Source: Prescottella equi | Lineage (GTDB): Bacteria; Actinomycetota; Actinomycetes; Mycobacteriales; Mycobacteriaceae | Length of the DNA: 64,000 nt | Assembly: GCF_002094305.1 (NCBI RefSeq) | Contig: NZ_LWTX01000002.1 | Coordinates: forward strand, 372,001 to 436,000 | Direction of reading: 5' to 3' | Shown: positions 45,184 through 53,890 of the stretch, in pieces | How positions within the stretch are numbered: the stretch's first letter is position 1 | Layout: each line of letters starts with the position of its first letter | Made by a program: the position numbers and the translations under genes | The notes under the pieces: generated by a model | The model's input: only the letters and a program-made list of their open reading frames with translations | The model's database searches: none | What the model was told of the DNA's origin: nothing

Positions 45184-46376
45184 CCCGCGGCGGCCAGAGC
45201 TGCGACGAGGGAGACGACGCCGCCGATCACGAGCGGGGCGCGGGGGTCGACGGCGTCGGCCAGCCAGCCCAGGAGCGGGCTGCCCAGCGGGGTGCCGCCG
45301 AGGAAGGCGAGCATGTACATGCCCATCACCCGGCCGCGCATCTCGGACGGCACCGACATCTGCAGGATGCTCATCGCGGCCGTCGAGAACGTGAGGACGA
45401 GGGCGCCGGTGGGCACGAGCAGCACGATGACCGCCACATACGACGGGACGAGTCCGATGGCGGTCTCGAGGACGCCGAACCCGACAGCGGCGCCGAGACA
45501 CCAGCCGACGGTGGGGGCCGTCGCCCGCCGCGCGGCGAGGGTGGCGCCGCCGAGCATGCCGATCGCGAGCATCGTCGACAGCAGACCGAACGCGTCGGCG
45601 TCCTTGCCGAAGGTGTTGCGGGCCAGGACGGCCAGGGTGAGCGAGAAGTTCAGCCCGAACGTGGAGACCACGAACACGGTGAGCAGGACGACGGTGAGGT
45701 CGGGCCTGCCGCGCGCGTACCGGAAGCCTTCCCGCACCTGCCCCTTGGTCCGCGGCGCCGGCGCGGACCGGGTGAGCTCGTCCACCCGCATCCACAGCAG
45801 CGAGGCGAACACCGCGACGAAGGACACGGAGTTGACGAGGAACACCGGGCCGGTGCCGATCAGCGTGATGAGCACACCGGCCACGGCGGGTCCGACGATG
45901 CGGGCGGCGTTGAACATCATGGAGTTCAACGCGATTGCGTTGGCCAATCGGTCCGGTCCGACCATCTCGATCGTGAACGACTGGCGCACGGGCGTTTCGA
46001 GAGCCGTGACGCAGCCGAGCGCGAACGCCAGCACGTACACGTGCCACAGCTGCACCACACCACCCACGTCGAGCAGTCCGAGAATCAACCCGAACGACGC
46101 CATCGCGACCAGCGAGACCATCAGGATGCGCCGCTTGTCGTATCGGTCGGCGAGCAGCCCGCCGTACATCGACAGGAACAGCGTCGGCCCGAACTGCAGA
46201 GCCATCACGACGCCGACCGCGAAACCGTCTCCGCCGGAGAGGGTCAGGACCAACCAGTCCTGCGCGATCCGCTGCATCCACGTGCCGACGAGGGACACGA
46301 TCTGACCGGCCGTCCAGTACCGGTAGTTGCGGGAGCGCAGCGCGGCGAACATCGACGGCGCGAGATCGGTTGACAC
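45135..46376 (-). CDS. MFS transporter, EntS/MdtG-like efflux type
   Basis: A 413-residue major-facilitator protein that begins with FAALRSRNYRYWTAGQIVSLVGTWMQ, the typical opening of the EntS-like class, and has GLLADRYDKRR in loop 2-3 and GMYMLAFLGGTPLGSPLLGWLAD in the C-terminal half. Probable exporter of siderophore, drug or lipid. GTG at 46376 is chosen; another GTG five codons upstream is possible. A terminator-like hairpin separates it from the MarR gene upstream. Confidence 0.86.
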   Translation of the reverse strand: MSTDLAPSMFAALRSRNYRYWTAGQIVSLVGTWMQRIAQDWLVLTLSGGDGFAVGVVMALQFGPTLFLSMYGGLLADRYDKRRILMVSLVAMASFGLILGLLDVGGVVQLWHVYVLAFALGCVTALETPVRQSFTIEMVGPDRLANAIALNSMMFNAARIVGPAVAGVLITLIGTGPVFLVNSVSFVAVFASLLWMRVDELTRSAPAPRTKGQVREGFRYARGRPDLTVVLLTVFVVSTFGLNFSLTLAVLARNTFGKDADAFGLLSTMLAIGMLGGATLAARRATAPTVGWCLGAAVGFGVLETAIGLVPSYVAVIVLLVPTGALVLTFSTAAMSILQMSVPSEMRGRVMGMYMLAFLGGTPLGSPLLGWLADAVDPRAPLVIGGVVSLVAALAAAGYVRRSATLGRAGNSV

Positions 46377-46395
46377 CCCGTGATCTTGCACACGC

Positions 46396-46435
46396 GAAAC
46401 CGGTCAGCGGGGATTACATCCCGCTGACCGGTTTC
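46396..46435 (-). terminator. 16-bp perfect hairpin after the MarR gene
   Basis: GAAACCGGTCAGCGGG at 46396-46411 pairs with CCCGCTGACCGGTTTC at 46420-46435 around an 8-base loop. It lies 11 bases past the MarR stop on the reverse strand, ahead of the MFS gene. It lacks a T tract and may act as a partial terminator. Confidence 0.65.
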
Positions 46436-46446
46436 GGGTGGAAGGG

Positions 46447-46878
46447 TCAGTCGTTCTCGGAGACCAGGGAACTGATGATCGTGACGGCGTCGCGCAGCGT
46501 GGCGAGCTGGGTGGCGTCGAGGCCCGACAGCTTCTCCGTCATCCACGCCTCACGGGCCTGGGTCTCCCCCTCGATGAGGGCGTGGCCGGCGTCGGAGAGC
46601 GACACGATGATCTGTCGACCGTCGGTGGGATGCGGTGCGCGGTCGACCAGTCCGACGTCCGCGAGGGAGGCGATGACCCGCGTCATCGACGGCGGCTGGA
46701 CCTTCTCGCGCTGGGCGAGTGCACCCGGGGTCATGGGTCCCTCGGCGCTGAGCGTGACGAGCGCGGACAGCTGCGTCAGCGTCACCTGTGCGTCAGCGCG
46801 CCGTCCCCGCAGGTGGCGTGTGAGGCGGACCACCGCTAGGGAGAGGTCGCTGGCAAGGGCGCGAGTATCCGTTGTCAC
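46447..46878 (-). CDS. MarR family transcriptional regulator
   Basis: A 143-residue winged-helix repressor (MTPGALAQREKVQPPSMTRVIASL as recognition region; APHPTDGRQIIVSLSDAG as wing), corresponding to mycobacterial Rv0880. GTG at 46878 is preferred; on the reverse strand TATTGT lies 7-8 bases upstream, suggesting a leaderless mRNA. It may control the MFS gene downstream. Confidence 0.85.
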   Translation of the reverse strand: MTTDTRALASDLSLAVVRLTRHLRGRRADAQVTLTQLSALVTLSAEGPMTPGALAQREKVQPPSMTRVIASLADVGLVDRAPHPTDGRQIIVSLSDAGHALIEGETQAREAWMTEKLSGLDATQLATLRDAVTIISSLVSEND

Positions 46879-46913
46879 AACTTCGAACAATACGGGAACT
46901 CGCGCCCCGCCAA

Positions 46914-48404
46914 TCACGTAACGGCGTCAGTGATGGGGCCGACCGCGAAGTATGCGACGAACAGCGCGGCGACGATCCACAGCAGCGGATGGATCTTCTT
47001 CGCGTTGCCACCCGCGGCCGCGAGGACCACGTAGGAGATGAAGCCGATGCCGATGCCGTTGGCGATCGAGTAGGTGAACGGCATCGTCACGACGGTCAGG
47101 AAGGCCGGCAGGGCGATGGCGAACTTGCTGAAGTCGATCTCGCGCAGCTGGCCGATCATCAACGCGCCCACCACGACCAGAGCCGGTGCGGCCGCCTCGA
47201 TCGGGACCACCGAGTACAGCGGGGTCAGGAACATCGCGGCGAGGAACAGCGTGCCGGTGACGACGTTGGCGAGGCCGGTGCGAGCGCCCTCGGCGATGCC
47301 CGAGGCCGACTCGACGAACACCGTGTTGGACGACGCGGACGCGCCGCCGCCCACGACGGCGCCGGCACCCTCGACGATCAGGGCCTTGCCGATGCCGGGC
47401 AGGTTGCCGTCCTCGTCGGCCAGCTTCGCTTCCTTGCCGAGACCGGTCATGGTGCCCATGGCGTCGAAGAAGTTGGCGAGCACCAGCGTGAAGACGAGCA
47501 GGCTGGCGGCGATGACACCGATACGGGTGAACGCACCGAACAGGCTGACGTCACCGACCAGGCTGAGATCGGGCAGCTGCGCGAACACGTCGGGCATCGC
47601 GGGGACGCTGAGGTTCCAGCCCTTGGGGTCGACGCCCTTGGAGGCGCCGATGTCGAAGACGGCCTCGAGGATCGCGGCGAGCACGGTGGTGACGACGATG
47701 CCGATCAGCAGACCGCCGCGGACCTTGCGCACGACGAGGATGCCCATGAGCAGCACGCCGAAGACGAACACGGCGGTCGGCCATGCCGAGATGGAGCCGT
47801 TGATGCCGAGGCCGACGGGGACCGTGGTGCCCGCGGCGTCGGGGATGCGTCGGACGAAACCGGCGTCGACGAGGCCGATGAACGCGATGAACATGCCGAT
47901 TCCGGCGGCGATCGCGGCCTTGAGCTCGCGCGGGATGGCGTTGAACACGGCGGTACGGAAGCCGGTGGCGGCGAGCGCGACGATGATGATGCCGTCGATG
48001 ACGACCAGACCCATCGCCTCGGGCCACGTCACCTGCGGGGCGATCGTCACGGCGAGCAGGCTGTTGATGCCGAGACCCGCGGCGATACCGAACGGATAGT
48101 TGGCGATGATGCCGAACGCGATGCTCATCAGGCCCGCGACGAGCGCGGTGACGGCGGCGACCTGGCTGACCGGGAGGATGTTGCCGAGTACGTCGGTCTT
48201 GGCGACGGCGTCGTCCGCCGAGAAGCTACCGAGGATCAGCGGGTTGAGGACCACGATGTAGGCCATGGCCACGAACGTGACCAGGCCGCCGCGGACCTCG
48301 GTGCTGATGGTCGAGCCCCGCTCGGAGATCTTGAAATAGGTGTCGAGCAACCGCGAGGGTGCCGACGGCCGCGAGGGCTCGGTGGTCTTGTCGGTAACCG
48401 CCAT
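46914..48404 (-). CDS. NCS2/AzgA-family purine permease
   Basis: A 496-residue permease with about 12-14 membrane helices. It has GLVTFVAMAYIVVLNPLIL near the N-terminus, GLGINSLLA, FFDAMGTMTGLGKEA and SASSNTVFVESASGIAEGARTG, all typical of AzgA adenine/guanine/hypoxanthine permeases driven by protons. ATG at 48404. It ends 35 bases before the MarR gene on the same strand. Confidence 0.9.
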   Translation of the reverse strand: MAVTDKTTEPSRPSAPSRLLDTYFKISERGSTISTEVRGGLVTFVAMAYIVVLNPLILGSFSADDAVAKTDVLGNILPVSQVAAVTALVAGLMSIAFGIIANYPFGIAAGLGINSLLAVTIAPQVTWPEAMGLVVIDGIIIVALAATGFRTAVFNAIPRELKAAIAAGIGMFIAFIGLVDAGFVRRIPDAAGTTVPVGLGINGSISAWPTAVFVFGVLLMGILVVRKVRGGLLIGIVVTTVLAAILEAVFDIGASKGVDPKGWNLSVPAMPDVFAQLPDLSLVGDVSLFGAFTRIGVIAASLLVFTLVLANFFDAMGTMTGLGKEAKLADEDGNLPGIGKALIVEGAGAVVGGGASASSNTVFVESASGIAEGARTGLANVVTGTLFLAAMFLTPLYSVVPIEAAAPALVVVGALMIGQLREIDFSKFAIALPAFLTVVTMPFTYSIANGIGIGFISYVVLAAAGGNAKKIHPLLWIVAALFVAYFAVGPITDAVT

Positions 48405-48485
48405 GTCGTGTTTCGGTCCAATCGCCGGGAAGTGGGGTTTCGCACCTGGCAGATTAGGGCACCGACGCGCGGGTAACTTAATCGT

Positions 48486-48734
48486 GTGACCGAAATCCAT
48501 AGCACGCCGACGCTCGTGGAGCGCCTCTCCGACCCGCGCCCGGTTCTGGCGGTGGGAACCCTCGCGTGGATCGTGGCGACCGTCGTGGTCCTCGCGTCCG
48601 GGGACCGTTGGAACACAGCGCTTCCGGTCTGTTACGCCGGAATCGCCCTGGGCCTCCTCGGATTCGGACTGTTCCTGGTTCAGCGCCGCGCGGCGCGGCG
48701 CGGCCGACGTGGCGCGCAGCAGGGGCTGGTCTGA
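48486..48734 (+). CDS. DUF2530 family small membrane protein
   Basis: An 82-residue protein with two transmembrane helices (about 21-39 and 48-65) and an Arg-rich C-terminus (RRAARRGRRGAQQG), equivalent to mycobacterial Rv0879. Function unknown. The GTG at 48486 follows GGTAACTTAATCGT; TAACTT may be the -10 of a near-leaderless mRNA. Confidence 0.75.
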   Translation: MTEIHSTPTLVERLSDPRPVLAVGTLAWIVATVVVLASGDRWNTALPVCYAGIALGLLGFGLFLVQRRAARRGRRGAQQGLV

Positions 48735-48780
48735 CCGACAGCGGACGCGGGGGCGCAACCCATCCGCCCGGTGACTGATC

Positions 48781-49338
48781 TCACAGGGTATTCGCGCGTG
48801 TCCGGTGGCGGCTGCGACGGCTGATCGCCCAGATCCACAGCGCCGCCCACGCGATACCGAACGCCCACCCGGCCAGCACGTCGGTGAGCCAGTGCGCGGC
48901 CAGGTAGACGCGGGAGAGTCCGACGGCGATCGTGTAGCAACCCAGCAGCACGAGCAGCGCGATCCGCCGGATCCCGGGTGCGACGAGACGCACGACGACG
49001 GCGCCGAGCACGCACGCGAGGATCGCCGACATCATCGCGTGCCCCGACGGGAACGAATAGCTGTCGAGCACGACCAGCCGCTCGGGCACCGGCGGCCGCT
49101 GGCGCCCGAAGAAGAGTTTGAGCAGGCTCATCGCGGCCCACCCGGACAGCATTGCGCCCGCGACCGTCACTGCCTCCGCGGTGTACCGGCGGAGCAGCAG
49201 GGCGACCGTGACGATCGTCGAGATCACGAACGCGGCGACGGTGCCGCCGCTGTGGGTGATCACGGTGACCACGTCGGTCAGGCCGGGGGTGCGGATGTCG
49301 AGCATCCAGTTCAGCACCGACTGATCCATGTCCGTCAT
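48781..49338 (-). CDS. PAP2-family membrane phosphatase
   Basis: A 185-residue protein with five to six helices and the three phosphatase motifs KLFFGRQRP (about 75-83), SYSFPSGH (about 93-100) and SRVYLAAHWLTDV (about 141-153). It probably dephosphorylates a prenyl or phosphatidyl phosphate at the outer face of the membrane. ATG at 49338 overlaps the GHKL ATPase stop as ATGA, so it is coupled to that operon. Confidence 0.86.
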   Translation of the reverse strand: MTDMDQSVLNWMLDIRTPGLTDVVTVITHSGGTVAAFVISTIVTVALLLRRYTAEAVTVAGAMLSGWAAMSLLKLFFGRQRPPVPERLVVLDSYSFPSGHAMMSAILACVLGAVVVRLVAPGIRRIALLVLLGCYTIAVGLSRVYLAAHWLTDVLAGWAFGIAWAALWIWAISRRSRHRTRANTL

Positions 49339-52088
49339 CGCTGCTCCCCCACCGGCCGGCGCCGCAAGTGCGCACGGCCGTCGTCGTCGATCCAGATCGG
49401 CACCGCGACGTCGCCGTCGAGTGCGCCGCCGAGACGCACCACCAGATCGTCGTGCACGACGACGTCACCGGACGGCAGTGGCAGGCCCAGGGCCGCGCAC
49501 GCGAGCACCGCGCCGGGCTCGCGGTCCCACGTGCTCACCGCCCCGTCGCCGACGACGCGCGCCTCGACGGCGGCCGACGCGAGCGGCAGGTCCAGCAGAT
49601 CCGCGAGGGCGGCGGCGGTGTCGAGCGCGCCGAGCACCAGACGCTCCGGCGGCACGACGGCCGCGAGGTGGGCGCGGTCGAGCACCAGCGCGACGTCGGG
49701 GTCGACGACGGCGCCGGTCAGGCTGCGCACCTGCGCGGGCAGGTCCAGGTCGTCGAGGTCGAGCACCCCGCGCCGGGCGGCGTCGGCGAGCAGCCGGTGG
49801 GCACGGACCACGACGTCGGGGCTGGGCGTGCGCGCGGGGTCGGCGAGACGGTCCAGCAGCACGGCGGCGAGCGCGTTGTCGTCGACGGTCCGCGGGGCGA
49901 GCGCCGCCGCGAGCGCCGGGGCGTCGGGGTGGTCGAGGACGTCGAGCAGGCCGGCGAAGGTGTCGTCGTCGGCGGCGCGGAGCAGCCCCAGCGGGCGGCC
50001 GTCGATCTCGGCGTGGGTGCGCAGCCACCACGCGGTGTAGCCGGTCCGGTCGCCGAGCGCGGACGCCGTGTCGGGCTCGGCGGCGAGCAGGGTCAGCGCC
50101 TGCGCCCAGCGGTCGGGGTCGACCAGGTCGAGGTCGCGGACCGCGATCAGCGTCTCGGGGTCGTCGGCGAGGGTGTCCCACCAGGCGTCCTCGTCGTCGA
50201 GGTCGTGTTCGGGGCCGGTGGGCAGGTCGGCGCGCAGCACCGTGAAACCCCAGCCGACGCCCACAGCGCGCAGCGCCTCCGCACCGAACCGGTCCACGAG
50301 GGCGGCGTCGACGGTCCCGAAAGGCGAGTCGGCGTCCAGCACGTCGGCCAACGGTGCGCCGGGGAGCAGCAACTGGTCGGCGGGCACGAGTTCGCCGTCG
50401 GCGTCGGGCAGTGGGAGTTCACCCAGCCAGGTCGGCCGCGACTCGCGCGCGGTGAGCGTCACGAGCGCGAGCACCGCCGACGCCAGTTCGGTTGCCGCGC
50501 CGGGGTCGTCGTAGTCGAGGTCCTCGATCCGCGCGTGCAGTGCGGGATCCGACAGCAGGTCACCGGCGGTGGCCCGCTGCGCACCCAACCGGTTCAGCAA
50601 CGGGTGCGCGGCGTCCGGGTGCACCAGGCGTACCCAGTCCAGCGCCGACGCCGCATCGTCGAGGGCGTGCCCCAGATCGGTGCCGGTGACGACGGTGCGC
50701 GGACCGGTGACGGTGCGGCCGTCCGCGAGCGGAACCGGAACGGCGGCAAGCTCTTCCACCGCCAGTGCGTCCACCACCAGCGGTTCGAGCGCGGCGTAGA
50801 CGGCGTGCCACCACGACGGCTCGCGGCTGTGTCCGCCGAGCAGTTCCGCGACGCGGGCCAGCCCGAAGCGGTGCACGTCGACGGCCGCCAGCGCGGCGGC
50901 GTGGCGCGGGCCGGACAGCTCCGGATCCACCAGGCCGGGCACGACATCCGCGAGCGCATCGGCCAGTTCCCTGGTGAGCCCGGACAACACACTCGCCCGC
51001 GCCGGCACGAGATCCGGTACGTCGGAGCCGGTCTCGGCGGGCGGTAGCCACGGTTGGGTCCGCAGGTCGGCGAGCACCGCCTCCCGCAGCGCGGCGTCGG
51101 TCTCGCTGCGCGCGAACCCGGGCAGCGGCACCAGGTCGAGCCGCTGGTCGCCGGGCAGGGCGGCGACGAACCGCGCGTAGCCGAGCGCGACACGAGCCAG
51201 CGGCGCACCGGGCAGCAGGCGTCGGCGGTCGGGCTGCATCGGGACGTCGGCGATCAGCAACGCGGGCAGCGACAGTTCTTCGTCGGACCGGGTGGGCGCG
51301 CGCAGCACGTCCTCGGCGACGGGGCGGACGCGGCCGTCGACCACCGGAACCAGCCAGCGCGCGGTGTCGGTGACGTACTGCCACCACGTGTTCTCGCCGA
51401 CGGTGATCTCGGTAAGCCCGCCGTCGAGGTCGCGGGCGGTGCGGCGCAGCGTGCGGTCGCCGATCGTGATCGTCTCGAGCGCGGGCAGTTCCAGCAGCAG
51501 GTCGACGGCCTCGTCGGCGAACCCGCCCAGCAGCGCAGCGCCGTCGATGTCGGGGCGCAGGTGCAGCACCACCTCGGAGTCGAACCCGGCGGCGGGCGGC
51601 TCGTCGGTGGCCCACACCAGACGCAGCACCGGGACGCCGGACGCCGGCGCCTGCAGGCAGGAGTCGGCGATCTCCGCCCGGGTGCGGGCGGCCGAGAACT
51701 GCAGCGACCCGCTGGTGGAGCGCAGTTCGATCTCGTCGCTCACCGAGCGGACGGCGGTGAAGCCGACGCCGAATCGTCCTACCCCGGTGGACTTCCCGGA
51801 TGCGCGCAGTGCGGCGAGAGCCTGCACACCCTCGATGTCGAGGGGGGCACCGGTGTTGGCGATCCGCAGCACATCGCCGTGCAGCTCCACGCGCAGCGTC
51901 CCGGGGACGCCGGCCCGGGCGGCGGCGTCGGCCGCGTTCTGTGCCAGTTCCGTCAGCAGCCGGTCGCGGTACCCGGCGCGGACGAGGTCGGCCTCCGCGG
52001 CCGCGTCCTCACGCAGCCGCGTCGGGGAGTTGCGCCACGCGAGGATCGTGCCGTCGCGCAGCGCGTCGGTGCCGAAGGGGTCGGTCAA
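49335..52088 (-). CDS. Large GHKL ATPase, sacsin/Hsp90-like N-terminal domain
   Basis: A 917-residue protein. The N-terminal about 250 residues form a GHKL ATP-binding domain: ELAQNAADAAARAG (N-box with catalytic Glu and Asn), VLRIANTGAPLD, and GRFGVGFTAVRSVSDE (the glycine lid). The remaining about 650 residues are Leu-, Asp- and Ala-rich repeats with no recognised domain. Relatives are annotated sacsin-like or molecular chaperone. The TTG at 52088 overlaps the DUF3027 stop as TTGA, and the stop overlaps the PAP2 start, forming a three-gene coupled operon. Function in bacteria is unknown. Confidence 0.8.
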   Translation of the reverse strand: MTDPFGTDALRDGTILAWRNSPTRLREDAAAEADLVRAGYRDRLLTELAQNAADAAARAGVPGTLRVELHGDVLRIANTGAPLDIEGVQALAALRASGKSTGVGRFGVGFTAVRSVSDEIELRSTSGSLQFSAARTRAEIADSCLQAPASGVPVLRLVWATDEPPAAGFDSEVVLHLRPDIDGAALLGGFADEAVDLLLELPALETITIGDRTLRRTARDLDGGLTEITVGENTWWQYVTDTARWLVPVVDGRVRPVAEDVLRAPTRSDEELSLPALLIADVPMQPDRRRLLPGAPLARVALGYARFVAALPGDQRLDLVPLPGFARSETDAALREAVLADLRTQPWLPPAETGSDVPDLVPARASVLSGLTRELADALADVVPGLVDPELSGPRHAAALAAVDVHRFGLARVAELLGGHSREPSWWHAVYAALEPLVVDALAVEELAAVPVPLADGRTVTGPRTVVTGTDLGHALDDAASALDWVRLVHPDAAHPLLNRLGAQRATAGDLLSDPALHARIEDLDYDDPGAATELASAVLALVTLTARESRPTWLGELPLPDADGELVPADQLLLPGAPLADVLDADSPFGTVDAALVDRFGAEALRAVGVGWGFTVLRADLPTGPEHDLDDEDAWWDTLADDPETLIAVRDLDLVDPDRWAQALTLLAAEPDTASALGDRTGYTAWWLRTHAEIDGRPLGLLRAADDDTFAGLLDVLDHPDAPALAAALAPRTVDDNALAAVLLDRLADPARTPSPDVVVRAHRLLADAARRGVLDLDDLDLPAQVRSLTGAVVDPDVALVLDRAHLAAVVPPERLVLGALDTAAALADLLDLPLASAAVEARVVGDGAVSTWDREPGAVLACAALGLPLPSGDVVVHDDLVVRLGGALDGDVAVPIWIDDDGRAHLRRRPVGEQR

Positions 52089-52942
52089 TCGGCCGAGGTG
52101 GTGTCCGGGGAAGCGTCCTCGGGAGCCTGGGACGGCTCGGGAGCCGCTTCGACCGCAGTGGTTTCGGCGGCCGGCTCGGCACGCTCGATCTGCACCGCCT
52201 CGATCGCGCCGTCGTCGTAGGCGTCGTAGCGCGGGGTGCCCGCACCGGTGGGGAGCGTGGTGTCGGAGTGCGCACCGCAGCCGTGCGCCGCGTGCACGAT
52301 GTGCCCGTCGGCGGCCATCTCGTTTCCGCACACGCCGAACGCGGCGTGCAGCGAACCGGCCAGCGGCAGATAGAAACCGCACAGGTCGCACGTCGACGGC
52401 GCGGCCTTGGCCATCTCGGAATCGGGACCGTAGTCGCCGTCGTGCCAGCGGGCGGCGCAGTCCAGGCGGCCCTCGCGGCTCATGACCTGCTTGCGTCCCA
52501 GGCCCACCTCGAACGCGACGTCGTCGATCTCGGGGTCGCCGGTGGCGACGTAACCGGGCACCAACCGCGGATCGTTCTCCCGCGGCGCGAGCAGGTCGCC
52601 GGGCGAGAGATCGCCGGGGCGGACGCGCTGATCCCACGGCAGCCACTCGGGCGCGACGAGCGCGTCCGGCCCGGGCAGCAGCGCGAGCTCGCTGACGGTG
52701 ACGTGATCGGAGCCCGGCACGGCGGCCACGACGACGGCCCACTGCCAGCCCCGGTAACCGGGAAGCTCGGTGTCGAAGCGGTGAGTGGCGGCGCAGTCGT
52801 CCTCGGCGGTCACGCCGAGGTATCTGCCCACTCCTCCCTCTCCGAGGTCGACCAGCGCCGTGCGAGCAAGCTCGACGGCATCGGCGAGGACGGGGCGCAC
52901 GACGGCGCTCTCGGGAGACGACGTAACACTCACGGTGTCCAT
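52085..52942 (-). CDS. DUF3027 family protein with zinc-finger-like cysteines
   Basis: A 285-residue soluble protein. It has GYRGWQWAVVVAAVPGSDHVTVSELALLPG in the first half, a CDLCGFYLPLAG...FGVCGNEM cysteine set that could bind zinc, and an acidic disordered C-terminal tail of about 60 residues. Function unknown. ATG at 52942 or GTG at 52933. Divergent from the glutaminyl-cyclase-like gene and coupled to the GHKL ATPase, so the two probably act together. Confidence 0.78.
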   Translation of the reverse strand: MDTVSVTSSPESAVVRPVLADAVELARTALVDLGEGGVGRYLGVTAEDDCAATHRFDTELPGYRGWQWAVVVAAVPGSDHVTVSELALLPGPDALVAPEWLPWDQRVRPGDLSPGDLLAPRENDPRLVPGYVATGDPEIDDVAFEVGLGRKQVMSREGRLDCAARWHDGDYGPDSEMAKAAPSTCDLCGFYLPLAGSLHAAFGVCGNEMAADGHIVHAAHGCGAHSDTTLPTGAGTPRYDAYDDGAIEAVQIERAEPAAETTAVEAAPEPSQAPEDASPDTTSAD

Positions 52943-52993
52943 CTTGCCGCACTCGGTCCCGTCTGCGCTCGTGCGGGCTGCCATGCTGGGCGG

Positions 52994-53803
52994 GTGAATC
53001 TGCGTAGCACCCCCGTCCGGGCCGCGGTCGCGGTGTCCGTGGCGGCCGTCGCTCTGCTCACCGGCTGCTCGGGCGGCACCCCGCCGGCGGGCGCGACGAT
53101 CGCCGAACGGATGCACCCGGAGATCGTCCGCGAACTTCCCCATGATCCGTCCGCGTTCACGCAGGGCCTGGAGATCTCCGACGGCACGCTGTTCGAGAGC
53201 ACCGGACGGGTGGGGCAGTCGTGGGTGCGGGCGACCGCGCTCGACACCGGCGTCGAGCAGGCCCGCGCCGACCTGTCTCGGCCGATGTTCGGCGAGGGGA
53301 TCACCGTCGTCGGCGACACGGTGTGGCAGATCACGTGGAAGGACGGGGTCGCGATCGAACGCGACCGCGACACCCTCGCGCAGCGCCGCACCGTCGACTA
53401 CGAGGGCGAGGGCTGGGGGTTGTGCACGCAGCCCGACCGGCTGGTGATGAGCGACGGTTCCGACGCGCTCACCTTCCGCGATCCCGAGACGTTCGCGGAG
53501 ACGGGGACGGTCGACGTCACGCTCGACGGCCGGCCCGTCGACAAGCTCAACGAGCTCGAGTGCGCGAGCGACGGTTCGGTGTACGCGAACGTGTGGACCA
53601 CCGACACGATCGTGCGGATCGATCCGGCGACGGGTGTCGTGACGGGCCGGATCGACGCGGCGGCGTTGAAGGACGCGCTGCCGGCGGACGAGCGGGGCAG
53701 CATCGACGTGCTCAACGGCATCGCTCAGATCCCCGGCACCGACCGGTTCCTGGTGACGGGGAAGCTGTGGCCGCGCATGTTCGAGGTCCGGTTCGTCGCC
53801 TGA
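52994..53803 (+). CDS. Glutaminyl-peptide cyclotransferase-like lipoprotein
   Basis: A 269-residue lipoprotein (lipobox LTGC, Cys at about 26) with a five-bladed beta-propeller of the glutamine cyclotransferase family: PHDPSAFTQGLEISDGTLFESTGRVGQS, YEGEGWGLC, KLNELEC and VLNGIAQIPGTDRFLVTGKLWP. It would convert N-terminal Gln to pyroglutamate on exported proteins. The GTG at 52994 has CATGCT six bases upstream, suggesting a leaderless transcript. Confidence 0.85.
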   Translation: MNLRSTPVRAAVAVSVAAVALLTGCSGGTPPAGATIAERMHPEIVRELPHDPSAFTQGLEISDGTLFESTGRVGQSWVRATALDTGVEQARADLSRPMFGEGITVVGDTVWQITWKDGVAIERDRDTLAQRRTVDYEGEGWGLCTQPDRLVMSDGSDALTFRDPETFAETGTVDVTLDGRPVDKLNELECASDGSVYANVWTTDTIVRIDPATGVVTGRIDAAALKDALPADERGSIDVLNGIAQIPGTDRFLVTGKLWPRMFEVRFVA

Positions 53804-53890
53804 GCGCGTCGCGCCGGGCGCCGACACGTCCGAGCGAGCAGGAACGGACCGCCCGTGTCGTGCATTGTCCGGGGACTAGGACAGAATTGA

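Noticed and set aside
46872-48476. A 534-codon forward frame opposite the purine permease
   Set aside because: It is extremely Asp-, Arg- and Gly-rich with no domain, while the reverse frame gives a clear AzgA permease. Shadow of the real gene.
52085-52942. Calling the Cys-containing DUF3027 protein a defence nuclease partner of the GHKL ATPase
   Set aside because: No nuclease motif is visible, and the neighbourhood is conserved core genome rather than a defence island.
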